Position numbers and translations under genes: made by a program. From DATARH01 sp050246595 (GTDB lineage Bacteria; Pseudomonadota; Alphaproteobacteria; ATCC43930; CGMCC-115725), in the NCBI GenBank assembly GCA_050246595.1, contig JBFWVT010000013.1, forward strand, positions 1 through 64,000: DNA of 64,000 nucleotides. Direction: 5' to 3'. Below, piece by piece: positions 52,667 through 60,657 of this stretch (positions are counted from its first letter, which is position 1; each line of letters starts with the position of its first letter). The notes below the pieces were generated by a model. It was not told where the DNA came from, ran no database searches, and saw nothing but the letters and a program-made list of their open reading frames with translations.

Positions 52667-53125
52667 ATGAAGAAGCTGTTCAAGTACGGCGCCGTCGCGG
52701 GCATTTTTCTGCTGAGCGCGGGGTCCGCGGCACTCGCGCAGGACTATAATCCGAACTGGCGCCAGGGCAGCGGCCAGGACTGGAACCAACGCGGCTGGAA
52801 CCAGAGCGGCATGCCGGATCAGGGCTGGCATCGGGGTGGCATGCAGGATCAGGGCTGGCGCCAAGGCGGCTGGGACCAGGACCGTCGCGGCTGGACCCAA
52901 GGCTCGGGCAGCACACAGCAGGGCGGCATGCAGGGTCCCCAGGGCTGGGGCGGGCCAACTGCGCAGGACGCTTATCAGGAACTCAGCAAGTTCGGTTACG
53001 ATTACATCCAGGGTATGGAGCGGGTCCAGGGGTGGGAAGCGCGCGCCACGAGGAATGGCGAGCGCGTTCACGTCTTTATCGACGATGACGGGATGATTGC
53101 GACCTATCGCGGCACCGGCCACTGA
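52667..53125 (+). CDS. Exported Gln/Gly/Trp-rich small protein
   Basis: 152 residues from ATG 52667 with AAAGGAGAG upstream. MKKLFKYGAVAGIFLLSAGS AALAQ is a signal peptide cut near Ala-Gln-Asp. Residues 25-100 are a low-complexity tract of short units such as NQRGW, DQGWHRGGM and DQGWRQGGW. The C-terminal 45 residues (AYQELSKFGYDYIQGMERVQ, GWEARATRNGERVHVFIDDD) resemble a PepSY-like fold with a final beta hairpin. It is periplasmic or extracellular, and its candidate EcfG promoter suggests a stress role. Family otherwise unknown. Confidence 0.65.
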   Translation: MKKLFKYGAVAGIFLLSAGSAALAQDYNPNWRQGSGQDWNQRGWNQSGMPDQGWHRGGMQDQGWRQGGWDQDRRGWTQGSGSTQQGGMQGPQGWGGPTAQDAYQELSKFGYDYIQGMERVQGWEARATRNGERVHVFIDDDGMIATYRGTGH

Positions 53126-53139
53126 TCTTGCCCCTTATG

Positions 53140-53161
53140 GAGGGGAGCCCAGGCTCCCCTC
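53140..53161 (+). terminator. Hairpin after the exported protein gene
   Basis: GAGGGGAGCC (from 53140) pairs with GGCTCCCCTC (to 53161) around a two-base loop, starting 15 bases after the stop codon. There is no long T run, so it may be an intrinsic terminator of the weak type or a 3' stabiliser. Confidence 0.5.
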
Positions 53162-53233
53162 TCGCTGACCGAGCCGATAGGCAGTCGGTATTGCCGGCCC
53201 GACCGAATACGATCCGTGGAACCCGTTCCTGAC

Positions 53234-53881
53234 ATGGCCGATACGGTAGAGACGGAAAAGCCCGGCGCCGCCGCGCTGATCCCAAGCGGGGCAGACCTCG
53301 ACACGCTGCGCGAGGCGGCGGCCGGATGCACCGCCTGCCCGCTTTATCGCGAGGCGACGCAGACCGTGTTCGGCCAGGGGCCGGAACGCGCCCGGATCAT
53401 GCTGGTCGGGGAGCAGCCCGGCGATTCCGAGGATCTGACCGGGCGGCCGTTTGTCGGGCCGGCCGGAAGAATGCTCGACCGCTGCATCGCCGAGGCCGGT
53501 ATCGAGCGCGACCAGACCTATCTCACCAACACCGTCAAGCATTTCAAATGGGTGCCGCGCGGCTCCCGGCGCATTCACAGCAAGCCCAATTCGACGGAGA
53601 TCGCCGCCTGTTTCCCATGGCTTGAGGCCGAGCTCGTCGCGATCGGGCCGCAGGTCCTGGTCGCGCTCGGCGCGACCGCGGCGCAGACGCTGTTCGGCAA
53701 TGATTTCCGCGTCACCCGTGACCGTGGCCGTCCGGTGCCGTCGCGCTGGGCCCCTCATGCTCTCGCCACGGTGCACCCGTCGTCGCTGTTGCGCGTGCCC
53801 GACGAAGAGACCCGGCATCGCGAAATCGCCCGGTTTATCGAGGATCTGCGGCGGGCGGCCGAATTGCTGCGAGCCGGATGA
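53234..53881 (+). CDS. udgX: Uracil-DNA glycosylase, UdgX type
   Basis: 215 residues from ATG 53234. The FeS cysteines begin GCTACPLYREA (C32, C35). Motif A is LVGEQPGDSEDLTGRPFVGP and the product-binding segment is LATVHPSSLLR. The loop SRRIHSKPN (RRIH at 112-115) marks UdgX, in which the His of RRIH (H115) attacks the sugar and becomes covalently joined to the abasic site. Family-4 enzymes lack that loop. A palindrome GGAACCCGTTCC (53218-53229) lies in the leader. Confidence 0.85.
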   Translation: MADTVETEKPGAAALIPSGADLDTLREAAAGCTACPLYREATQTVFGQGPERARIMLVGEQPGDSEDLTGRPFVGPAGRMLDRCIAEAGIERDQTYLTNTVKHFKWVPRGSRRIHSKPNSTEIAACFPWLEAELVAIGPQVLVALGATAAQTLFGNDFRVTRDRGRPVPSRWAPHALATVHPSSLLRVPDEETRHREIARFIEDLRRAAELLRAG

Positions 53882-54075
53882 GCATATCCGGATTGGAAAC
53901 AAGTTAAATCCAGAGGCGAACAGCCCCCTACAGGAGAGAATTCCCCTTCCAAAGTATAAGGAATTGCAAGTCTCTTCTGCTGTTAACTTGAATCAAGAGA
54001 GCCTCCGCGATGTTGTCGAATTCGAAAATGTCGCAACTGGCGATCTGAACAGCAGGCATCACAGGAGACGATTCC

Positions 54076-54777
54076 ATGAAGTGTTCCGCAAAGGCTGTTG
54101 CCTCCGCCTGTCTTCTGGCGCTCGCGGCCCCGCCGGTCCTGGCACAACAGCCGCCGCCGCCGCGGCCCGCGGTAACCCAGAAGCAGGCGGTGAAACCGGC
54201 GCAGGCGGCCAATGGCGAGTGGATCAGGCTTACCGGCACCGTGAAATCGGTCGCGCCGAAAATGCTCGTAATGAACTACGGCAAGGGCGACATCCGGGTC
54301 GAGCTGGACCCCTTCAAGTGGGACGCCGAAAAAGCCTTGAAGGCGGGCGACAAGATCGTCGTCACCGGACGCATGGACAAGGATTTCTTCGAGGCCAGAA
54401 AGATCGAGGCCGCCTCTATCTATGTTCCGCGACTGAACCATTTCTTCTTCGCCAGCCCGGCTGACGAGGAAGACGGGTATGTCTTTCCGGTCGTGACATT
54501 CACCTGGGACGGGATCGGGGAGGACAGGGCCTGGATCACCGTGACCGGAACGGTGCAGAACATCGACGGCAACGAAATGAGGCTCGATCTGGGCCTTCGC
54601 ACGATCCAGGTGGATACCGACCCCATACGCGCCGGTCGCGTTGGGGCCGTGCCTGGATTGCTCGTCGATGTCGGTGACCGCATCGCCGTCTCGGGATGGC
54701 TGGATGACGCCGATTTGTTCGACAGGCGCGAAATCCAGGCCACGTCCCTGGTCGTTTTGAGGAACGCGGCGCTATAA
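54076..54777 (+). CDS. Exported protein with two OB-fold-like domains
   Basis: 233 residues from ATG 54076 with ACAGGAGACG upstream. MKCSAKAVASACLLALAAPP and VLAQ form a signal peptide; a Pro/Gln-rich linker follows. Residues about 48-115 (EWIRLTGTVKSVAPKMLVMN, LKAGDKIVVTGRMDKDFFEA) and about 145-225 (AWITVTGTVQNIDGNEMRLD, LLVDVGDRIAVSGWLDDADL) are two similar beta-barrel units like the BOF/DUF5666 type. A periplasmic ligand-binding or stress role is possible; the function is unknown. Confidence 0.65.
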   Translation: MKCSAKAVASACLLALAAPPVLAQQPPPPRPAVTQKQAVKPAQAANGEWIRLTGTVKSVAPKMLVMNYGKGDIRVELDPFKWDAEKALKAGDKIVVTGRMDKDFFEARKIEAASIYVPRLNHFFFASPADEEDGYVFPVVTFTWDGIGEDRAWITVTGTVQNIDGNEMRLDLGLRTIQVDTDPIRAGRVGAVPGLLVDVGDRIAVSGWLDDADLFDRREIQATSLVVLRNAAL

Positions 54778-54901
54778 GGTTTGTTTACTGACTCGCTTGG
54801 CTCCTGGCGGAGCGGTAATCCAACTCTCGGCCGGCGCCGCGATCGGGCGGTGTCGGCCGAGACCGGTGCGGGGAAGCGTGACGGGTCGAACAGGAACACC
54901 A

Positions 54902-55126
54902 ATGATCTGGATCGCGGTGGCCATCGCCGCCGCGGTACTGCTCGTCATCGGCGTCATGATCGCCGGGATCTGGACCGAACTTGCCGACGCCGAGATGAGC
55001 GCCGCCGGCTGGGGGGCTCTGGTGCTCGGGGTGGTGCTGACACTGGCCTTGGGACTTGGGCTGATGAGCCTTGTCTTTATCAGCAACCGGCGCGGCTACG
55101 ACGAGCGCAGCGATCACCGCCGTTGA
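54902..55126 (+). CDS. Small two-helix membrane protein
   Basis: 74 residues from ATG 54902 (MIWIAVAIAAAVLLVIGVMI). Two transmembrane segments are joined by TELADAEMSAAGWGA; the second is LVLGVVLTLALGLGLMSLVF, and the C-terminus is basic (NRRGYDERSDHRR). It lies just upstream of ftsH. I recognise no family. It may be co-transcribed with ftsH. Confidence 0.55.
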   Translation: MIWIAVAIAAAVLLVIGVMIAGIWTELADAEMSAAGWGALVLGVVLTLALGLGLMSLVFISNRRGYDERSDHRR

Positions 55127-55182
55127 TCGGTCACCGTGTCTTTACCACGTAAACGCGTGCCAATGCCGTCGCGGACTTTCTG

Positions 55183-57045
55183 ATGCCGAACAACAATCAG
55201 CCAGCCAAACAGCCCAAATTCAATAAAAAGACGACGTTCAACGCCTGGTATTGGGTCGCGGCGCTGATCGCGCTGCTGATCATCCAGGCGATCTTCGCGT
55301 CCTATACGCAGATCGCGCAGATCCCGTACAGCGCCTTCCAGGAGGCTCTCCAGGCCGGCAGGATCGCCGAGGTCCGGGTTAGCGGCAACTACATACAGGG
55401 CAAGTACAAGGCGCCTGATCCCGAGGGCCGCGTCGATTTCATCACGACGCGGGTCGATCCGGAGATCGCCGAGGAGCTGGCGAGATACAATGTCCAGTTT
55501 GCCGGACAAATCGAGAGTACGTTTCTGCGCGATCTATTGTCCTGGGTTATCCCGATCGGGCTGATCTTCGCCCTCTGGTACTTCATGTACCGCCGTTTCG
55601 CGCGCCAGGGAGGGATCGGCGGGCTGATGTCGGTAGGCCGCAGCAAGGCCAAGATTTATGTCGAAACCGACATCAAGACGACGTTCGACGATGTCGCCGG
55701 GGTTGACGAGGCCAAAGCCGAACTGCAGGAAATCGTCGCGTTTCTGAAGGACCCGGAGCGCTACGGAAGGCTCGGCGGGCGCATCCCGAAAGGCGTGCTG
55801 CTGGTCGGACCGCCCGGTACCGGCAAGACCCTCTTGGCGCGCGCCGTGGCGGGCGAGGCCGGGGTGCCGTTCTTCTCGATCAACGGCTCGGAATTTGTCG
55901 AGATGTTTGTCGGGGTCGGCGCCGCGCGGGTGCGCGACCTGTTCACGCAGGCCCGCGAGAAGGCGCCGTGCATCATTTTTATCGACGAGCTCGATGCGCT
56001 CGGCCGCGCCCGCGGCGCCTTTCCAGGAGGCGGCGGACACGACGAGAAGGAGCAGACGCTGAACCAGCTCCTCTCCGAACTCGACGGGTTTGATTCGCGC
56101 GCCGGCATGATCCTGCTCGCCGCCACCAACCGGCCCGAGGTGCTCGACCCGGCCCTGCTGCGCGCCGGCCGCTTCGACCGGCAGGTTCTCGTGGACCGCC
56201 CCGACAAGATCGGCCGGGTCCAGATCCTGCTTGTGCATGCCCGCAAGATCCGCATGGCCCCCGAGGTCGATCTCGAACAGGTCGCCTCGCTGACCCCCGG
56301 CTTTACCGGCGCCGATCTCGCCAACCTGGTCAACGAGGCCGCTCTGTTTGCGACGCGGCGCGGCGCGGAGGCGGTGACCCTGGCCGATTTCACCGCCGCC
56401 ATCGAACGGATCGTCGCCGGTCTCGAAAAGCGCAACCGCCTGCTCAACCCGCACGAGCGCGAGGTCGTCGCCTATCACGAGATGGGACACGCGCTGGTCG
56501 CGCTGTCATTGCCCGGCACCGACAAGGTGCACAAGGTCTCGATCATCCCGCGCGGCATCGGCGCGCTCGGCTATACGATCCAGCGGCCGACCGAGGACCG
56601 CTTTCTGATGACGCGTGAGGAACTCGAAAACAAGATGGCGGTGCTGCTCGGCGGTCGCGCCGCCGAATACATCGTGTTTGGCGAGTTGTCGACCGGCGCG
56701 GCCGACGATCTCGTCAAGGTCACCGATATCGCGCGCAGCATCGTGACGCGCTACGGAATGACCGAGGAACTCGGGCTGGTCGCCTATGAAAAGGTGCAGC
56801 GCAGTTTTCTCGGCGACATGCCGCAGATGCCGTATGCCACCGAGCGTAGCTATAGCGAGGCCACGGCCCGCGAGATTGACGCCACGGTCAAGAACATCGT
56901 CGATACCGCGTTCCGGCGCACGGTCAACCTGCTGCGGGCGCAGCGCGATACGCTGGAGCGCGGCGCCCGGCTGCTGCTCGAGCGCGAGACCCTCGACGAG
57001 GCGGACCTCGCCGCACTGCGCAAGGAGCCGGCCGTAGCCGACTGA
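55183..57045 (+). CDS. ftsH: ATP-dependent zinc metalloprotease FtsH
   Basis: 620 residues. Two N-terminal membrane helices (about 22-40 and 118-135) enclose a short periplasmic domain. Walker A is GPPGTGKT (209-216), Walker B CIIFIDELDALG, the second region of homology NRPEVLDPALLRAGRFDRQV, and the zinc motif HEMGH begins at H432, with the third ligand in GAADDLVKVTDIA. It degrades membrane and regulatory proteins. The N-terminus (asparagine- and lysine-rich tail before helix 1) differs from the usual alphaproteobacterial housekeeping FtsH, so it may be a second copy. Confidence 0.95.
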   Translation: MPNNNQPAKQPKFNKKTTFNAWYWVAALIALLIIQAIFASYTQIAQIPYSAFQEALQAGRIAEVRVSGNYIQGKYKAPDPEGRVDFITTRVDPEIAEELARYNVQFAGQIESTFLRDLLSWVIPIGLIFALWYFMYRRFARQGGIGGLMSVGRSKAKIYVETDIKTTFDDVAGVDEAKAELQEIVAFLKDPERYGRLGGRIPKGVLLVGPPGTGKTLLARAVAGEAGVPFFSINGSEFVEMFVGVGAARVRDLFTQAREKAPCIIFIDELDALGRARGAFPGGGGHDEKEQTLNQLLSELDGFDSRAGMILLAATNRPEVLDPALLRAGRFDRQVLVDRPDKIGRVQILLVHARKIRMAPEVDLEQVASLTPGFTGADLANLVNEAALFATRRGAEAVTLADFTAAIERIVAGLEKRNRLLNPHEREVVAYHEMGHALVALSLPGTDKVHKVSIIPRGIGALGYTIQRPTEDRFLMTREELENKMAVLLGGRAAEYIVFGELSTGAADDLVKVTDIARSIVTRYGMTEELGLVAYEKVQRSFLGDMPQMPYATERSYSEATAREIDATVKNIVDTAFRRTVNLLRAQRDTLERGARLLLERETLDEADLAALRKEPAVAD

Positions 57046-57109
57046 GAGCGCCGCGCAATACTGCTTCTGTCCCTGGCAAATCTGCGACCTGCGGCCCGCC
57101 AAGCCAAGG

Positions 57110-57124
57110 TTAATAGTTTGTTAA
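57110..57124 (+). promoter_or_regulatory. Candidate CtrA box (TTAA-N7-TTAA)
   Basis: TTAA at 57110-57113 and TTAA at 57121-57124 are separated by seven bases (TAGTTTG), the full CtrA consensus. A 9-bp direct repeat AAGGTTAAT covers the site (57106-57114 and 57123-57131), giving a third TTAA half-site. A GANTC methylation site (GAATC, 57156-57160) lies between it and the start codon at 57191. Confidence 0.5.
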
Positions 57125-57190
57125 GGTTAATGTTGCATCGCTTGACCGGACGGGCGAATCATCGGTTCGCGATCAAGGCGGGCGCACAAC

Positions 57191-57634
57191 GTGAGCAGAT
57201 CGGTGACGGCGGACGATGAAGGCAGTGCCCGTTACGGCCGCGGCACCGGTGTGCCGGACCCGGTTGACGTGCATGTCGGGGCGCGGGTTCGGACACGGCG
57301 CCTGCTGCTCGGCATGAACCAGGAAACGCTGGCGAACGCGCTCGGGCTGACCTTCCAGCAGGTGCAAAAATATGAGGGCGGGGCCAACCGGGTCAGCGCC
57401 TCGCGTCTGGCTCAGATGGCCGAGGTACTCGGCGTGTCGGTCTCGTATTTTTTTGATGATCTTGACCCGGAGGGCGATGCCGGCACGCGCGATGAGCAGG
57501 AATTTCGCGAGATGCTGCAGCGGCCGGAAGCGATCGAGCTGATCCGCTGGTATTACGCGATCGCCGATACCGGGGTTCGGCAGCAGTTTCTCGATATGGT
57601 GAAAGCGGTCGCGGCATCGCAGCAACACCGGTGA
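57191..57634 (+). CDS. XRE-family transcriptional regulator
   Basis: 147 residues from a GTG at 57191. The helix-turn-helix is VGARVRTRRLLLGMNQETLA, NALGLTFQQVQKYEGGANRV (residues about 29-70), followed by SASRLAQMAEVLGVSVSYFF. The C-terminal helical part (FREMLQRPEAIELIRWYYAI) is like other alphaproteobacterial regulators of this kind. The CtrA-type box and a GANTC site in its leader suggest cell-cycle regulation. Confidence 0.82.
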   Translation: MSRSVTADDEGSARYGRGTGVPDPVDVHVGARVRTRRLLLGMNQETLANALGLTFQQVQKYEGGANRVSASRLAQMAEVLGVSVSYFFDDLDPEGDAGTRDEQEFREMLQRPEAIELIRWYYAIADTGVRQQFLDMVKAVAASQQHR

Positions 57635-57916
57635 CGGTTGCCGCGCTTCCGCGTTGTCGATCGGGCGGCGTCGGAAACAACTCCGGCGACGCGCGGCAAT
57701 CGCATGCGACGGTTTCCCGCGTTACCTGCTTTATCGCGGCCGCCCGATACCGGGCCGATCACTGCGCGAGCGCACGGGCCGGCCAATTTCAGGCGCGGTG
57801 TTGAATCGATGCTACAGAAGCCATCGCAGTCGTGATCGCCGCACGGAGCGCTTTGGCTTGCCGCCTCGGCCTTGTAGCCTCCCGCGCGCAACGTGCCGGG
57901 GGTCGGGAGGGCGGAT

Positions 57917-58537
57917 ATGACGTGGCGTCTGCGTGCGGGAACAGTTGGCCGGGGTGTTCCGGCGGCCGTGGCGGCCGGTATCGCCGCACTGTCGCTGACT
58001 GCCTCCGCCGGATGGGCGCAGAACATCACCGAGGGCGCGCTGAAGCTCGGCATCCTCAAGCACGACGTCGGTTTCCTCGGCGGCGTCGAGCCTGGCATCG
58101 ACATCAATCCCGAAATCATCTTTCCCTCGCCGATCCCCGATTCATGGGCCGCCCAGGTGCCGTGGTACTTGCGCTTCGCCGTGCAGCCGCGGCCGACCGT
58201 CGGAGGGATGATCAACACCGCCGGAGCGACGCACCAGGCCTATTTCGGCGCGACCTGGACCTGGCTGCTGGCGAGCAATGTGATCAATCCGGGCGACGGG
58301 TTCACGTTTGGCATTTTCTTTGGTCCCGGGTTCAACGACGGCACCATCGGACCGGCCCGCCCGAACCGCAAGGCGCTCGGCAGCCATGTGCTGTTTCGCG
58401 AAGCCCTCGAATTGGGCTATCGCATCACGCCTCAATACGAGATTTCGGTCTATATCGATCACGTCTCGAATGCCGGTTTCGCGCGCTACAACCAAAGCCT
58501 GAATCAACTCGGCGGCCGTTTCGGCATCCGCTTTTGA
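57917..58537 (+). CDS. Lipid A 3-O-deacylase-like outer membrane protein (PagL family)
   Basis: 206 residues from ATG 57917 with GGGAGGGCGG upstream. A signal peptide ends near SAGWAQ. The C-terminal beta strands contain LGSHVLFREALELGYRITPQ and YEISVYIDHVSNAGFARYNQ; the His-x-Ser of DHVS is the PagL active-site pair. The third catalytic residue in Pseudomonas PagL, a Glu 12 residues beyond the Ser, is Asn here. The protein ends in Phe (GIRF), as outer membrane barrels do. It would trim lipid A acyl chains if active. Confidence 0.75.
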   Translation: MTWRLRAGTVGRGVPAAVAAGIAALSLTASAGWAQNITEGALKLGILKHDVGFLGGVEPGIDINPEIIFPSPIPDSWAAQVPWYLRFAVQPRPTVGGMINTAGATHQAYFGATWTWLLASNVINPGDGFTFGIFFGPGFNDGTIGPARPNRKALGSHVLFREALELGYRITPQYEISVYIDHVSNAGFARYNQSLNQLGGRFGIRF

Positions 58538-58709
58538 CGCCGCTCCGGCCTGCGTCTCTCGTTTGACGGCGGCGCCCGAATCGTCGGGAGCGGGAGGGGT
58601 GAATTCCGCTTCGTCGGTAATTCCCGGCGAACTATTCTACAGGTAACCGGAACATCCTTCGTGAATTTTCCGGTCCGGGGCCGGCAGGGCGGACGCGCCG
58701 GGAGGGGGA

Positions 58710-60449
58710 ATGCTTTCCGAGACATCGACATACACCGTGATCGCTCTGGCGCTGCTGAACACCGGGCTGGTCCTCTGGGTGCTGCTCCTTGTTAAGGCAA
58801 GACCCGGCGGGGCGGCCGACGGCAATATCGTGCTGGGGCGGTTTGATGGCATCGACCGCAACGCCGAGGCGCTGCGCCGCGATCTGAACCAGCTCGCGCA
58901 GGATTTGCGGGCGGAAATTGCAACAGGCGCGCGCGACGGGCTGGCGGCGGCTTTTGACAAGGTTCAGGACGGCAGTCGGACGCAGGCCGAGCAGCTCGCC
59001 CGAATTCAGGAGGCGATCACCCAATTCGGCGGCAACGTCCAAACCAAGCTGTCCGAATCGGAAACCCGCGCCGCCGACGGACGCGCCATCCTGGCGCGGG
59101 ACACGGCAGAGGCGATCGACCGTGCTAGAATAGCGATCGATACTTCGCTGAAAACCTTTGGCGAGCAGCAGCGCGAGCGGCTGCTGAACGCCGAACAGGC
59201 CGTGCGCGAAGGACGGGAGGCGGTCGAGGCCGCGAGCGCCCGGACCGAGAAGGCATTATTGGAGCAGCGCACGGCGATCACCGCGCAGCTGACCCAAAGT
59301 GCCGGCGAGATCGCGACGCGGCTCAACAGCGAACTCGGGCAGCTTGCCGAGCGTGTCGGCACCGGGTTTGACGGTTTCTCAACGCGGCTGCGCGACGAGC
59401 AGGAGCAATTGCGCGGCAAGGTCGATGCAAAGCTCGAAGAAATCCGCACCGGCAACGAGCACAAGCTCGAACAGATGCGCCGGGCGGTCGATGAGCAATT
59501 GCAATCAGCGCTCGAAAAGCGCTTGAACGAGAGCTTCAAGACCGTCACCGAGCAGTTCGCCCAGGTGCAGCAGGCGATCGGGCAGGTGCGCGACGTAACC
59601 GGTCAGATCGGCAATTTGCAGCGCCTCTTTTCCAATGTCAAAGCGCGCGGCGGCTGGGGCGAGGCGCATATTCAGGCGCTGCTCGACGATGTTCTGCCGC
59701 CCGGCGCCTACGAGGCGAATTTGCGGATTGGCGATGCGCAGATTGTCGAATTCGCCTTGCGCATGCCGCTGCGGAACGCGGACGATGATACGTGGCTGGC
59801 GATCGACGCGAAATTTCCGACCGAGGACTATGATCGCATGCTTTCGGCGAGCGAGGCCGGCGACCGCGATCAGGAAACAGCGGCGCGAAAGGCGCTCGAA
59901 CGGAGAATTCGCGAAGAAGCCAAGCGGATCGCAACAAAGTACATTTGTCCGCCGCGCACCGTCGAATATGCGCTGATGTATCTGCCGAGCGAGGGGCTAT
60001 ACAGCGAAGTGTATCGCATCCCCGGCCTGATCGAGACGTTGCGGCGGCAGCATGCCGTCATGGTGATGGGGCCGAGCGTCCTGCCGGGATTGCTGCATTG
60101 CATCCGGGTCGGGCATTTGACATTGGCGCTGGAGCGGAAGGCCGGGACGATCGGCGAAACCCTCTCCGCCGTCAAGGCCGAGTGGGCAAATCTCGGCAAG
60201 GCTCTTGATTTGATGGCCACGCACGCTCAACGTCTGAGCAAAGGGATTGTTGATGCCCAGAAGCGCAACCGCGGTGTCGGAAAGGCGCTGGCAACCGTCG
60301 AGACGCTTGATTTCACGCGTGCCCAGCAGGTTCTCGGGTTTTCCGAGCCGGCGCTCCTGATTGAGACCGACCCCGGAGACGAGGACGCCGCCGCGCCGCT
60401 TCTCGCAGCCCCGTCGCTCGCCAAGAACGGGCGCGCCGCCGCCGAGTAA
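58710..60449 (+). CDS. rmuC: DNA recombination protein RmuC
   Basis: 579 residues from ATG 58710 with GGGAGGGGGA upstream. An N-terminal membrane helix (YTVIALALLNTGLVLWVLLL) precedes a long coiled coil (residues about 45-300). The RmuC nuclease-like domain is about 305-520: GGWGEAHIQALLDDVLPPGA, VEFALRMPL, WLAIDAKFPTEDYDRM and MYLPSEGLYSEVYRIPGLIE. It limits inversions and DNA rearrangement at short repeats. A strong palindrome follows. Confidence 0.9.
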   Translation: MLSETSTYTVIALALLNTGLVLWVLLLVKARPGGAADGNIVLGRFDGIDRNAEALRRDLNQLAQDLRAEIATGARDGLAAAFDKVQDGSRTQAEQLARIQEAITQFGGNVQTKLSESETRAADGRAILARDTAEAIDRARIAIDTSLKTFGEQQRERLLNAEQAVREGREAVEAASARTEKALLEQRTAITAQLTQSAGEIATRLNSELGQLAERVGTGFDGFSTRLRDEQEQLRGKVDAKLEEIRTGNEHKLEQMRRAVDEQLQSALEKRLNESFKTVTEQFAQVQQAIGQVRDVTGQIGNLQRLFSNVKARGGWGEAHIQALLDDVLPPGAYEANLRIGDAQIVEFALRMPLRNADDDTWLAIDAKFPTEDYDRMLSASEAGDRDQETAARKALERRIREEAKRIATKYICPPRTVEYALMYLPSEGLYSEVYRIPGLIETLRRQHAVMVMGPSVLPGLLHCIRVGHLTLALERKAGTIGETLSAVKAEWANLGKALDLMATHAQRLSKGIVDAQKRNRGVGKALATVETLDFTRAQQVLGFSEPALLIETDPGDEDAAAPLLAAPSLAKNGRAAAE

Positions 60450-60614
60450 CTACGCCGTGGATTGCGCCCCGGACCTCAGGCCCGGTGCAAACCGGGACTC
60501 GCCTGCCAGCATCTCGGAGGCGGAAAAATATATCCCGGCTTTCGCCGGGACTGCGATGTATCGATTAACTCAATCGAAACCCGCCCGCAAGGGCGTGCAC
60601 AAAACTCGGAAAAT

Positions 60615-60644
60615 CTCCTCCCCTGCGAGTCCGCAGGGGAGGAG
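60615..60644. terminator. Bidirectional terminator-like hairpin
   Basis: A perfect 13-bp stem, CTCCTCCCCTGCG (60615-60627) with CGCAGGGGAGGAG (60632-60644) and loop AGTC, between converging rmuC and an amidohydrolase gene. Two shorter palindromes, CCCGGTGCAAACCGGG (60481-60496) and TCCCGGCTTTCGCCGGGA (60533-60550), precede it. Confidence 0.6.
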
Positions 60645-60657
60645 CGTCTGACCGAGC

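Noticed and set aside
53218..53229. GGAACCCGTTCC palindrome before udgX as a LexA site
   Set aside because: The spacing fits neither the alphaproteobacterial GTTC-N7-GTTC site nor the GAAC-N4-GTTC type.
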